This document shows positions 33,189 to 41,674 of a DNA stretch of 64,000 bases, in pieces. Each line of letters starts with the position of its first letter. The first letter of the stretch is position 1. The notes beneath the pieces were generated by a model. It was not told the DNA's origin, ran no database searches, and saw nothing but the letters and a program-made list of their open reading frames with translations. Source of the DNA: Microbacterium sp. MPKO10 (GTDB lineage Bacteria; Actinomycetota; Actinomycetes; Actinomycetales; Microbacteriaceae). Where the stretch lies: positions 496,001 through 560,000 of the forward strand of contig NZ_JAPCHX010000002.1 in NCBI RefSeq assembly GCF_026107415.2. Reading direction: 5' to 3'. The translations under genes and the position numbers were made by a program.

Positions 33189-33779
33189 GTGAAACCGAGC
33201 GGGGCGATGCGAGCGGATGCTCGTCGTAACAGGGAAGCAATTGTGGCGGCGGCTCGTGCTGCGTTCGATCGTGATGAGCAGTTACGGTTCGATGACTTTG
33301 CGGACCGCGCGGGTGTGGGTGTGGGCACTCTTTATCGGCACTTCCCGACGCGTGAGGCCCTAGCCGCCGCCGTCTATCAGGGTGAGGTGATTGCACTCTG
33401 CGAGCGGGCGCGCGCCTCAACACGGTCAGCGGGAGAGGCCCTCGAGTCATTTTTGCGAGGTTTCGTGGACTATGTTTTGGCACACGCGGCGCTGGCGCGT
33501 GTGCTCGCGGATCTCGTAACTCCCGATGTGCAGGTTACTGGGGGTAGCGAGCTGGAGCGCACGATCGCCGAATTGATGGCTCGAGCTGCCGCTGAGGGTG
33601 TGATTCGCGACGATGCGCTCCCCGGTGCGGTGATGATCGTCCTCCACGGGATCGGTTCCAGCATTGATCGTCCCCATTGGCCTAGAGAGTCGCGGGCGGC
33701 CATTGAGCTTCTCCTCGACGGGCTCGGCCCGGACCATAGAGATGGCGAGGTCGACAGCTCCAGGACGTCCGGCACGTGA
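33189..33779 (+). CDS. TetR-family regulator
   Basis: Product of 196 aa, GTG start. HTH FADRAGVGVGTLYRHFPTREAL near residues 33-54. The form resembles TetR/AcrR repressors that sit divergent to oxidoreductases. Likely binds the two palindromes upstream. Confidence 0.87.
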   Translation: MKPSGAMRADARRNREAIVAAARAAFDRDEQLRFDDFADRAGVGVGTLYRHFPTREALAAAVYQGEVIALCERARASTRSAGEALESFLRGFVDYVLAHAALARVLADLVTPDVQVTGGSELERTIAELMARAAAEGVIRDDALPGAVMIVLHGIGSSIDRPHWPRESRAAIELLLDGLGPDHRDGEVDSSRTSGT

Positions 33780-33867
33780 TCGCGAAGCCCACGCGTCCGT
33801 CGTCCACATCGCTGGCGTGCGCGGGAAGAGTCAGGGTGCGAGATTCGTTTCGATTCCCCCGAGCCAT

Positions 33868-33891
33868 AGTGTCCCTGAGAGTGTCCCTGAG
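33868..33891 (+). repeat. Tandem 12-bp repeat
   Basis: AGTGTCCCTGAG occurs twice in direct succession, flanked on both sides by a GCCAT motif. Within a gene-free stretch; function unknown. Confidence 0.45.
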
Positions 33892-33958
33892 CCATCGCGA
33901 TGGACGCCGGCGGTGCCCACGTGCTTGGTGCTGACCTCAGGGTCTTCTGGATTAGGTG

Positions 33959-33985
33959 GTCCGCGGCCATGCCAAGGCCGCGGAC
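33959..33985. terminator. Strong hairpin, possible bidirectional terminator
   Basis: GTCCGCGGCC and GGCCGCGGAC form a perfect 10-bp stem around a 7-base loop between two converging transcription units. No T-run follows, so termination is a guess. The rest of 33780-34105 shows no gene. Confidence 0.45.
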
Positions 33986-34105
33986 GGTGAAATCGGCGTC
34001 ACCTCCCGCGAATACACGGCGAATGCTCGCGCCGAGACGACCGAATCCTGCCTCTGCCAGGATCCCGAGTAAATCCTGGCGCTCGGCTCACGCCCATCGT
34101 CTCGC

Positions 34106-34705
34106 TCACATCGTCCGGTGAATGACCAGCGCATTGACCAAACGGTCAATGACGGCGTCAAGGTCTCCCGGCCATGGGAATCCCGGCAGACTGCGCCGCA
34201 ACGTGATTGTTCCGTGGAGAGCAGCCCAGAGGTCGGCCGCGACCGGGCCGGCTGCCGTGCCATCGGGCACGCACTCCGCAATGGTGCTGATCCACAGTGT
34301 GCTGGTCTGCTCGCCGGGGAGTCGGCCGTCCCACTCGGGGTGCTTCGCCCCGCGTCCGCTGAAGAGCAGCGCGTACGAACCGGGCTGAGTCTCCGCGTAG
34401 GTCACGTATGCGCTGCAGAGCGCGCGGAGTCGATTCCGGGGGCTCTCGGTGGGAGTGCCCGCGCTCTCGAGCGCATCGCGAAGGGCGGAGAATCCTCGCT
34501 CGTAGAGGGCCCAGAGAAGATCCTCGCGAGTGGCGAAATGCAGATAGCAGCTTTGCGGCGCGATACCGGCCTGTCGGGCAACACCGCGAAGGGTGACGGC
34601 GTTCTCATCACCGTGGTCGCTCAGGACGGCGTGTGCAGCGTCGAGGATTTCCTCGCGCAGTCGGTTGCCCTCTCCGCGCCTGTTTCGGGGACGTTTGCTG
34701 GTCAT
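34106..34705 (-). CDS. TetR-family regulator
   Basis: Product of 199 aa. HTH LRGVARQAGIAPQSCYLHFATRED; the C terminus (ALFSGRGAKHPEWDG) is of the TetR_C_33-like type. Divergent from the metallo-beta-lactamase-fold gene, with an inverted repeat between. Confidence 0.87.
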   Translation of the reverse strand: MTSKRPRNRRGEGNRLREEILDAAHAVLSDHGDENAVTLRGVARQAGIAPQSCYLHFATREDLLWALYERGFSALRDALESAGTPTESPRNRLRALCSAYVTYAETQPGSYALLFSGRGAKHPEWDGRLPGEQTSTLWISTIAECVPDGTAAGPVAADLWAALHGTITLRRSLPGFPWPGDLDAVIDRLVNALVIHRTM

Positions 34706-34726
34706 GCAAGCATCCTACCTAGTATA

Positions 34727-34740
34727 GTGACAAGCGTCAC
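34727..34740. promoter_or_regulatory. Candidate operator between tetR and MBL gene
   Basis: GTGAC-AAGC-GTCAC, a perfect 5-bp inverted repeat in the 65-base divergent gap. Confidence 0.5.
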
Positions 34741-34770
34741 CTTACAGATGTCTAGATAATGGAGAATGTG

Positions 34771-35541
34771 ATGCCCATCACCGTTGAGATCACGAGGATC
34801 GCCCACAGTTGTCTGCTCATCACCCTCGGTGACAATGTCTTCCTGACCGATCCGTGGTTCACCGATCGACCGCCGATCTACCAAGCAGGTGAACCGCGAG
34901 CCCTGGAGGCCGCGGATTTGCCGAATCTGGATGCTGTGCTCGTGAGCCATGCGCACGGGGATCACTGTGACCTCACGTCGCTCGCGGGAGCAGGTCGACG
35001 TGATGCGATGGTAATCGGAGATCCAACCGTGTCGAGCGCGGCAGCGGCAGCGGGGATGGCGTCATTCCACAGCCCCCGGTGGTGGGAGTCCATAGCGGTT
35101 GGAGAGACGCGAATCACGGCTGTTCCCGGTCGTCACGGCGTGCCAGAGACGACGTTTGTCCTCAGTCGCGCAGGCACGCACGTCTTCTTCGCGGGCGACA
35201 GCATGTACATTCCTGAGCTCGATCGAATCCCGGGGCGAATCGGTCGGATTTCAATTGCGTTGCTGCCCACAAACGGTCTTCGGATCCGGCCGCTTCTCGA
35301 TCGCAAGGTGGTGATGGATGCTGACGATGCTGCGCGCCTGACCGCGGTGCTGGACCCTGACGTGGTCGTGCCACACCACTACGCTTTTACCAGTGGCCCT
35401 CTCGGTGATCGTCTGCTCACGCGCAAAGACCGCGACCCAGAGAACTTCCGGCGCGCGGCGGCGAAGCTCGCGCCGCGTACCGACGTGCGCATACTTCCAA
35501 CAGGGGCGACTACTCGCGTGATTCCTGCGGAACTCGGATGA
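34771..35541 (+). CDS. Metallo-beta-lactamase fold hydrolase (UlaG-like)
   Basis: Product of 256 aa. SHAHGDHCD at about residues 59-67 is the HxHxDH zinc motif; GRHG and FFAGDSMY supply later ligands, and VVPHHY the last His. UlaG-type members hydrolyse phosphorylated lactones or remain uncharacterised. I start at ATG 34771 (TGGAGA upstream); ATG 34759 is in frame. Confidence 0.83.
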   Translation: MPITVEITRIAHSCLLITLGDNVFLTDPWFTDRPPIYQAGEPRALEAADLPNLDAVLVSHAHGDHCDLTSLAGAGRRDAMVIGDPTVSSAAAAAGMASFHSPRWWESIAVGETRITAVPGRHGVPETTFVLSRAGTHVFFAGDSMYIPELDRIPGRIGRISIALLPTNGLRIRPLLDRKVVMDADDAARLTAVLDPDVVVPHHYAFTSGPLGDRLLTRKDRDPENFRRAAAKLAPRTDVRILPTGATTRVIPAELG

Positions 35542-35553
35542 GAGGCAGATAGC

Positions 35554-36051
35554 ATGACGGATGCGTACAGCGGCGATCGCGAACGTCGAGCGGGCGTTGC
35601 CTTGCGCTCGCTAGGCGTCGTTCCCCTTCCTGACCTCGAGCGAGTTACCGCTGTTGCGGTCGTACCCGTCGACACAGGCTCTGGGGGCATCGTGGGAGTG
35701 CAGCTGGAGGACCGTGGGCTCGACATTCCTGGAGGTCACCGGCAGCACGAAGATGCTGACCTTGAAGCGACGGCCCGTCGCGAGTGTTGGGAAGAAGCCA
35801 AAATCGAGATCGACGACCTTCGGCTCATTGACGTCATTGAGTCCGATTACTACGGATCAGCTCCTCAACAACTCACGTATATGGTGATCTATGGCGCGGT
35901 GATCTCACGGTTGGAGGTATTCTCGCCATCCTCCGAATCACTGGGGCGTGAATTGGCCGATCCGCTGGACTTCCTTGAGCGATACGTGGCTGGTGATCGG
36001 GAGATGATGGGGCGCTGGATCGCGACCGCAATCGAGGAATTGTTCGAGTAA
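35554..36051 (+). CDS. Nudix hydrolase domain protein
   Basis: Product of 165 aa. A Nudix-like helix lies at about 60-84 (GGHRQHEDADLEAT, RRECWEEAKI). The motif has two extra residues and lacks the final Gly, so catalysis is not certain. Nudix enzymes split nucleoside diphosphates linked to another group. Twelve bases after the MBL gene, probably co-transcribed. Confidence 0.75.
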   Translation: MTDAYSGDRERRAGVALRSLGVVPLPDLERVTAVAVVPVDTGSGGIVGVQLEDRGLDIPGGHRQHEDADLEATARRECWEEAKIEIDDLRLIDVIESDYYGSAPQQLTYMVIYGAVISRLEVFSPSSESLGRELADPLDFLERYVAGDREMMGRWIATAIEELFE

Positions 36052-36170
36052 ACCAGTGACAAGATCCCGGTCACGATGCGCACGTATTGTTCGAGCGGAA
36101 CCCAGGCGGGGCGCGACAGATTGTCGGCTAGACTGCGCGGACGTCATCGTGCGATTGCGTCGTCGGACCT

Positions 36171-36195
36171 GCTCCTCATTTTTCTGGTGAGGAGC
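36171..36195 (+). other. Hairpin ahead of rluC-like gene
   Basis: GCTCCTCA and TGAGGAGC pair around a 9-base T-rich loop, 25 bases before the TTG start. It may be an RNA leader structure or a terminator of the upstream unit. Confidence 0.4.
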
Positions 36196-36219
36196 GTGGC
36201 CACCTGGTGGAGTGATTGA

Positions 36220-37308
36220 TTGTCTGAGTCAGGCGAAAACCCCGGCACGGGGAGACAGAGCGGGTCCAAAGCGCCGAGGCCTCGCTCGGGGACCAAAGTT
36301 CGGAAGGAGCGCCATTTGCGCGGCTCTCCAGCTCGGCCCACCCCAGCTGCTCGGGAAAGCAATCTGCCGACCGCCGAACCGACTCGACGACCAGCCGGAA
36401 CAATCACCGTCGACAGTGAACACGCCGGCCGTCGACTGGACAAGTTTCTGCGCTCTCGTCTCAAAGGCGTGCCCGCTGGACTGCTGTTCCGACTTCTGCG
36501 ACAAGGGCGATTGCGTGTCAACGGACGCAAGGCGCAACAGAGCTATCGCCTGTGCGAGGGCGACATCATTGACGTCCCTGAACTGCAGATTGATTCCGCC
36601 GACGTTCCAGCCCCTAAACTCCCGTCGAGGCTGCTCGAGCAAGTGCAGAGTGTCTCACTATACGAAGACCAGAACCTCCTGATCGTCGACAAACCTGCCG
36701 GTGTGGCCGTCCATAAAGGAACAGACGTCCCCGCCGGTGTGATTGAAGCATTCCGCCAGCTGAGACCTGATCTGCCGGACCTGGAGCTCAGCCACCGTCT
36801 CGACCGCGATACCTCCGGTGTGCTCGCCCTCGTCAAGACTCCGTCCATGCTGAGGTACCTCCACGAATTGCTGCGTGACCGTGAAGACGAGATCGAGCGG
36901 CACTACCTGGCCATCGTCGCCGGCAAATGGCCCGCGGCCTCTCGGGTGCTCGAGGCCCCACTGCTGCGCAGGGAAGACCGGGTAGCCGTTGATGCTGGTG
37001 GCCAACGGGCCGAGACCCACGTCTCTGTGAAGCAGCGCCTGGGAGAGCGCGCCACCGTCCTCGGAATCCGACTGCTGACCGGACGAAAGCATCAGATCCG
37101 CGTCCATCTGCAACATGCGGGACATCCGATTGCCGGCGATGACCGATACGGGGACCAGGCCTTCAACCGCCGCGTTGAGAGTCTTGGCGGCACAGGGCTG
37201 TATCTTCACGCCGTCAAGCTGGTCATTCCAACGCCTGACGGCAAGAAGCTTACGGTTACGGCGCCCATGCCCCAGCGATGGAAGCACCTGCTGAACGCGG
37301 ACCTGTAA
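36220..37308 (+). CDS. rluC: RluC-type 23S rRNA pseudouridine synthase
   Basis: Product of 362 aa from a TTG start. S4 RNA-binding domain at about 70-120 (AGRRLDKFLRSRLKGVP) and the catalytic HRLDRDTSG at 192-200. The S4 segment and RCQHAGHPIAGDDRYGD-like region resemble gammaproteobacterial RluC more than actinobacterial RluD-like enzymes as I know them. A basic, disordered first 60 residues is unusual. Likely horizontally acquired; would modify uridines in 23S rRNA. Confidence 0.85.
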   Translation: MSESGENPGTGRQSGSKAPRPRSGTKVRKERHLRGSPARPTPAARESNLPTAEPTRRPAGTITVDSEHAGRRLDKFLRSRLKGVPAGLLFRLLRQGRLRVNGRKAQQSYRLCEGDIIDVPELQIDSADVPAPKLPSRLLEQVQSVSLYEDQNLLIVDKPAGVAVHKGTDVPAGVIEAFRQLRPDLPDLELSHRLDRDTSGVLALVKTPSMLRYLHELLRDREDEIERHYLAIVAGKWPAASRVLEAPLLRREDRVAVDAGGQRAETHVSVKQRLGERATVLGIRLLTGRKHQIRVHLQHAGHPIAGDDRYGDQAFNRRVESLGGTGLYLHAVKLVIPTPDGKKLTVTAPMPQRWKHLLNADL

Positions 37309-37406
37309 CCGGCAGCATCCCCATCACCGATGACATGAGTCGAAAAGGGGGAAACCTGTGGGCGTAGTCTGAGCTGTGAGTCCGCCACAACGAGGGAGGC
37401 ATTGAC

Positions 37407-37577
37407 ATGTCTGTCCAGAATGAGCGCTCACCCCGGGAGCCGGTGCCAGCTCCCGATGGGCCTACGGTCCCCGAACTTGAAGAGGACGAGACGATCGCGC
37501 CGCGTCCAGAAGAAGAGATCGCCGATGCGCTTCGGGCGGAGCCCGACACCTCCGATCACACCCACGGGCACGGCTGA
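37407..37577 (+). CDS. Small acidic protein
   Basis: Product of 56 aa from ATG 37407 with GAGGGAGG upstream. Pro- and Glu-rich, ending DHTHGHG, which could bind a metal. No family recognised. Confidence 0.55.
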   Translation: MSVQNERSPREPVPAPDGPTVPELEEDETIAPRPEEEIADALRAEPDTSDHTHGHG

Positions 37578-37648
37578 GACCGAATCCTGAGGCAGGCGCT
37601 CGGCTTTCCCGCGACCAGAAGTTTTCGTGCGCGAGCGGTGCGCTGTGC

Positions 37649-38236
37649 CTATACGGACGCGACGGAGGGGGTTCGCAGACCGCTCAAGGTGTATTCGAAG
37701 CGACGTTGGTAGCCGTCTCTGGGCTGCTGATCACAGGCGCGAGCGATGATTCCACGTTCCCAGATGAGCAAGTAGAGATCATCGGGGGTGAGATCGTCCC
37801 GGATGCGGCCGGTCGCCTGTGCTTCGCCCAAAAGGCGTCCCGCGAACTCGCTGGCATGCTCGCACAGCGTGGTGAGTGGCTCAGAACCGGGGAGTGCTCG
37901 TAGCAGGACATCGTTGGATGCCGGCTCGTCGTATTGCAGGAGCCAGATTTTCCGGAGGTAGCTTTCGAACCTCTCAACCGGGTCAGTGATGGCCTCCACC
38001 GATGTCATGATTCCCGAGATGTACTCGGCCACGAGATCTGTGACCACCGCGTCAATCAATCCCTGTCTACCGCCGAATCGGTGGTAGATCGTGCCCTTGC
38101 TGACTCCAGCAGCGCGAGCGACTTCGTCCAGTGGTGTGTTGAGGCCGCCCAGACGGAACACATCGAGGGCAGCCTGCCGGATGCCCTCGACGTTGCGTTG
38201 CGCATCTGCTCGCAGACGCGAGCGCGTTTCGGTCAT
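37649..38236 (-). CDS. TetR-family regulator of the DsbA operon
   Basis: Product of 195 aa. HTH LDEVARAAGVSKGTIYHRFGGR. Closely resembles the M8 TetR. ATGA overlap with the dsbA-like gene; last gene of the operon and likely its autoregulator via the palindrome at 39076-39093. Confidence 0.88.
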   Translation of the reverse strand: MTETRSRLRADAQRNVEGIRQAALDVFRLGGLNTPLDEVARAAGVSKGTIYHRFGGRQGLIDAVVTDLVAEYISGIMTSVEAITDPVERFESYLRKIWLLQYDEPASNDVLLRALPGSEPLTTLCEHASEFAGRLLGEAQATGRIRDDLTPDDLYLLIWERGIIARACDQQPRDGYQRRFEYTLSGLRTPSVASV

Positions 38237-38931
38237 CGGGCTGCTCCGGCAGGAACCCCGACGGTCTCGTTCCAGCTCTGTTCCAGTGCTTGGAGGAAGG
38301 CCTCGGGGGACTGCGCGCCCGAGACCGCATACTTCCCAGCGAACACGAAGAATGGCACCCCATTGATTCCGAAATCGCGAGCTTGCTTCAGATCCGCTTC
38401 AACGGCGTCGGCGAACTCTCCGCTCGCGAGCGCGGCCAGAGCAGCGTCGCGATCAAGCCCGACTTCGGCAGCCAGGTTGCCCAATGTGCCCCGGTCCGCG
38501 ATGTTGAGGCCCTCCGAGAAGTATGCCTTGAACAGGCGCTGAATCATCTCATGCTGTTTGCCGTGTGCGGCAGCGAAGTGGCTGAGCTGATGTGAGATGC
38601 GCGTGTCGACGGTGAGCGCGCGGTCGAAGTGGTACTCCAACCCCACCTCACGCCCACGGGCTGCGAACTGTTCGTTCATCGCAGAGGCCTGATCGACTGT
38701 GATGCCGCGCTTGGCGGCGAGCGTTTCATTGAGATTGATCGGCTTCTCGTCGGTCAGCTCTGGCATCAGCAGGAAGCTGTGGTAGCGCAGCTCGACGTGG
38801 GCCCGGTGGGGGAACTTCTCTAATGCCTGCGCGAACAGCGCGTCTCCCAGATAGCAGAACGGGCACATCATGTCGCTCCACACGTCGACGACGAGGCGGT
38901 CCTCGGTTCGTTCTGCAGTTTCATCGCTCAT
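38233..38931 (-). CDS. DsbA-family (FrnE-like) thiol oxidoreductase
   Basis: Product of 232 aa without a signal peptide, so cytoplasmic. CPFC active site at residues 23-26; GVPFFVF as the cis-Pro region. FrnE-like members catalyse disulfide exchange or isomerisation. Preceded by a short Cys-containing peptide whose stop overlaps its ATG (TGATG), and followed by its TetR. Confidence 0.88.
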   Translation of the reverse strand: MSDETAERTEDRLVVDVWSDMMCPFCYLGDALFAQALEKFPHRAHVELRYHSFLLMPELTDEKPINLNETLAAKRGITVDQASAMNEQFAARGREVGLEYHFDRALTVDTRISHQLSHFAAAHGKQHEMIQRLFKAYFSEGLNIADRGTLGNLAAEVGLDRDAALAALASGEFADAVEADLKQARDFGINGVPFFVFAGKYAVSGAQSPEAFLQALEQSWNETVGVPAGAAR

Positions 38932-39086
38932 CAGGAGCACTCTCCGTTTACATCGCATACGCCGTACGCGTCATCCAGTGGGATGAACTCAAACGACGAG
39001 GGGGTTGGGTTTGTCTTGTGCTGCGGCGCCTCAGGGGGTGGCTCAGCAGCATCCTTGTTATGGATCACTTCTTTACTTGACTCCAT
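38931..39086 (-). CDS. Short peptide with C-terminal cysteines, coupled to dsbA
   Basis: Product of 51 aa ending SFEFIPLDDAYGVCDVNGEC-S. Its TGA overlaps the dsbA-like ATG (TGATG). The ATG lies just 2 bases after the predicted transcription start, so the message is probably leaderless. Two C-terminal cysteines hint at a substrate or redox partner of the DsbA protein; that is inference. Confidence 0.6.
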   Translation of the reverse strand: MESSKEVIHNKDAAEPPPEAPQHKTNPTPSSFEFIPLDDAYGVCDVNGECS

Positions 39087-39123
39087 AGTCAAGAAATATA
39101 CGCTAACTTGAACCATGCGTCAA
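39076..39123 (-). promoter_or_regulatory. Promoter and TetR operator of the DsbA operon
   Basis: On the minus strand TTGACG (39123-39118) and TATATT (39100-39095) are separated by exactly 17 bases. The palindrome CTTGACT-CCAT-AGTCAAG (39076-39093) covers the transcription start and the first codons. Same arms as the M8 operator. Confidence 0.8.
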
Positions 39124-39275
39124 GATCGCATAGTGGGATCGCCAGCAGAACCCCGGGGCGAGGTGATTTGAGGGCAGGTGACCACACTGAGCATCTCGCA
39201 GTAAGGCCATTTACAGCCGGAAGCCGTTGCCAGCTATTGTGTGTTGAAGGCTCTGTCCGAAGGAGACACTCGACG

Positions 39276-39698
39276 ATGACTACTCATCCGGTGACCATAC
39301 GCCCGGCGGTGGTGGATGACAGCGATTTTCTCCGTCAACATGACTCGCACGTGCATCGCGATGTCCTCATCAAGCTCATCGATGAGGGGCAGATTCTTGT
39401 CGCAGTCGACGCAGAATCCGTTTGCGGCTGGCTGCGCTGGAATCTGTTCTGGGACGAAATCCCGTTTATGAACATGCTCTTCGTCGTCGAGCGCTTGAGG
39501 GGAGAGGGGCTCGGGACAGCTTTGGTCGCAAAATGGGAAAACTCGCTCAGGTCGCAGGGGTTCACTACTGCGATGACGTCGACCCAGAGCGATGAGCGAG
39601 CGCAGACCTTCTATCGCGCGCGTGGGTATCGCGATTGCGGAGTTCTGCTTCAACCGGGTGAGCCCTCGGAGATCTTCATGCGTAAGGACCTCGGATAG
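39276..39698 (+). CDS. GNAT-family N-acetyltransferase
   Basis: Product of 140 aa. VVERLRGEGLGTALV carries the acetyl-CoA loop (RxxGxG). The beginning TIRPAVVDDSDFLRQHD is typical. GAAGGAGA precedes ATG 39276. Acceptor unknown. Confidence 0.85.
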   Translation: MTTHPVTIRPAVVDDSDFLRQHDSHVHRDVLIKLIDEGQILVAVDAESVCGWLRWNLFWDEIPFMNMLFVVERLRGEGLGTALVAKWENSLRSQGFTTAMTSTQSDERAQTFYRARGYRDCGVLLQPGEPSEIFMRKDLG

Positions 39699-39717
39699 GC
39701 CCAGCGTCTGGGGAACG

Positions 39718-40158
39718 TCACTCGGAGAGCGGTGGTCTCCGGTTGCGTTTGGTCTCAGAACGCTGCCGCTTCGCGTCAAGGCGGCGTCGGCGAGAGCCGC
39801 GGGTTGGTCGTGTTGCGCGTCTCGGGATCTCAGGAGCAACCGCATCGCGGAGGAGTGCTACGAGGCGTTGCCGTGCCGCCGTGCGATTACGTCGTTGAGA
39901 ACGATGCTCGGCGGCGCTGATCGTCAGCATGGTGCCGGAGAGCCTCCCGGCGAGGCGCTCGAGAACGCGAGCCCGTTGAACGTCAGAGAGCGCTGTCGTC
40001 GAACCGAGATCGAGGCTGAGCTGCACCCGTGAGTCAGCGGTGTTGACGCCCTGTCCGCCCGGGCCGGACGCGTGAGAGAACTGTTCAGTCAGCTCTCCCG
40101 CAGGAATCGTGAGTCCGCGGGGCGCACCGGGGCCGGCGGGCACGTGCAGATCGTCCAT
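39718..40158 (-). CDS. arfB: Ribosome-rescue peptidyl-tRNA hydrolase ArfB
   Basis: Product of 146 aa. GPGGQGVNTADSRVQL contains the GGQ (34-36) of class I release factors; the basic C-terminal tail (KRQRSETKRNRR) fits the mRNA channel. ArfB/YaeJ frees stalled ribosomes without a stop codon. Start at MDDLHVP preferred. Confidence 0.9.
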   Translation of the reverse strand: MDDLHVPAGPGAPRGLTIPAGELTEQFSHASGPGGQGVNTADSRVQLSLDLGSTTALSDVQRARVLERLAGRLSGTMLTISAAEHRSQRRNRTAARQRLVALLRDAVAPEIPRRATRPTRGSRRRRLDAKRQRSETKRNRRPPLSE

Positions 40159-40327
40159 GCTCCGAGTCTGCCGCATATTGGCGAAGTTGCCGCGAACTCC
40201 GTATCTGTGCGGCCAGCTATCGCGTGGACCGAGGAGACTCGACCTGTCCGAATTTTTGTATCGACGGGGATGCTGGCGGCGCCCAGCTCGGAGTCGACGG
40301 GACTACTCGCGCAGATTTGTGCTCATC

Positions 40328-41206
40328 TCATGGGCGTGTGGGCGCGACGCGAGGGGGAAGCGACAAGCGAGCGAGCCAGCTCGGATCAAGGATCGAGACG
40401 ATGTCGACGAGCCTGCCATCGGCAACGGTGCACGACATCAAGGCGATGGGCTTGCCGCTGGGGCCCCACGCGAGGACACCGGGTTCGCCGTTCACGCTGA
40501 CGCGACGAACCTCGACCCTGCCGGGGTCGCCACGGCGCACTGCCGCGAGTACTTCATTCGCGCCGATCTTCACGGAGTGGCCGTGCGCCGTGTGACGATG
40601 CCACGTCACATCGGGATCGAGCACGCTGAGGAGAGCATCGAAATCGCCCTCGCGTGCTGCCGCGAGAAAGGCCTCAACCACCTCGCGTCTCTGCTGCCGT
40701 TCGCCCGTTGGCCGTGGTACCTCCTGCACCTTGCGCCTCGCGCGGCTGGCGAGCATCTTCGCGGCATCCGTCGATCGACCGACGATCGTCCCGACCTCGG
40801 CGAATGGCACGGCAAACATGTCGTGAAGGATGAAGGCCAAACGTTCCTCTGGCCGTAGCGATTCAAGAACGACGACCAGGGCGAGGCCAAGTGAATCTGC
40901 GGTGACTGCAGCATTCTCGGGGTCCTCAACATCCTCGGCGACGATGGGGTCGCTCTCCCATGTGCCGAGTGCGGACTCGGCGCGGGCAGTGCGGCTGCGC
41001 AGCATGTCGATGCATATCCGGCCCACGACTCGTGTGAGCCACCCGCCGAGGTTGTCTATGCCGTCGTTCTCCTGTCTGTCCAACCGGAGCCACGCCTCCT
41101 GGACAGCATCTTCAGCGTCAGCTCGTGAGCCGAGTGCCCGCGTAGCCACCGAGAGCAAGCGGGGTCGGTGCATCTCAAATGCTGCGGAAAGACTCTTTTC
41201 CTCCAT
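40328..41206 (-). CDS. SigJ-type ECF sigma factor with SnoaL-like C terminus
   Basis: Product of 292 aa. Region 2 (DAEDAVQEAWLRL), region 4 (FAEVGTIVGRSTDAAKMLASRARRK shortened here in parts) and an NTF2/SnoaL-like domain from about 175 (DVTWHRHTAHG). This is the ECF group that lacks a separate anti-sigma factor. Divergent from a DoxX-like gene across a palindrome. The start ATG 41206 has GAAAGG upstream. Confidence 0.9.
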   Translation of the reverse strand: MEEKSLSAAFEMHRPRLLSVATRALGSRADAEDAVQEAWLRLDRQENDGIDNLGGWLTRVVGRICIDMLRSRTARAESALGTWESDPIVAEDVEDPENAAVTADSLGLALVVVLESLRPEERLAFILHDMFAVPFAEVGTIVGRSTDAAKMLASRARRKVQEVPRPTGERQQRREVVEAFLAAAREGDFDALLSVLDPDVTWHRHTAHGHSVKIGANEVLAAVRRGDPGRVEVRRVSVNGEPGVLAWGPSGKPIALMSCTVADGRLVDIVSILDPSWLARLSLPPRVAPTRP

Positions 41207-41220
41207 TGCCGTTACCTTTC

Positions 41221-41268
41221 TACGAAACGATCCGTCACCACTATGACGAGCCCAAACGTGGTTTCGTA
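41221..41268. promoter_or_regulatory. Inverted repeat between sigJ-type and doxX-like genes
   Basis: TACGAAAC (41221-41228) and GTTTCGTA (41261-41268) are perfect reverse complements in the divergent promoter region. Symmetric elements could be the ECF recognition sites facing both ways. Confidence 0.55.
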
Positions 41269-41287
41269 ACGAAGAGAGGACGTCATT

Positions 41288-41674
41288 GTGGATATCGCAC
41301 TGTGGATCATCGCCGGCGCGCTTGCGCTTGCCTTCGGCGCTGGCGGAGTCAGTCAGATTCTGCTCTCCAAGGAACGCTATCGTGCGTTGGCGAGCAGTCA
41401 ACGTTGGGTTGACGACTTCGGTGAGGGGCATATCAAGGTGATCGGAACGATCAAACTGGTCGGTGTGGTCGGGCTGATTCTGCCCCCAGTCGTCGGGGTT
41501 GCTCCGATCCTGTCGCCGCTTGCTGCATGCGGCCTCATGCTCGTCATGGCAGGAGCAGCGACGACACGGTTTCGTCGAAGCGAGTGGGCGCTCATGGCCG
41601 GCGACACCGCCTATCTTGCGGCCTTTGCTTTCGTCGCTTGGGGCAGGTTCGCCCTCGTTCCGTTCGTAGCGTGA
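41288..41674 (+). CDS. DoxX-like membrane protein
   Basis: Product of 128 aa, GTG start, four membrane segments (LWIIAGALALAFGAGGVSQIL; GTIKLVGVVGLILPP). The DoxX-SigJ pairing is common in actinobacteria. Probably a target of the divergent sigma factor. Confidence 0.83.
   Translation: MDIALWIIAGALALAFGAGGVSQILLSKERYRALASSQRWVDDFGEGHIKVIGTIKLVGVVGLILPPVVGVAPILSPLAACGLMLVMAGAATTRFRRSEWALMAGDTAYLAAFAFVAWGRFALVPFVA

Noticed and set aside
33835-33867. Possible tRNA or tmRNA 3' end (TTCGATTCCCCC)
   Set aside because: A T-arm-like string is present, but no acceptor stem, anticodon arm or D-arm can be built upstream.
36185-36216. CACCTGGTGGAGTGATTG as a tenth boundary repeat
   Set aside because: Only about ten bases match (CTGGTGGAGT) and no FRFNV-like codons follow; chance level in this composition.
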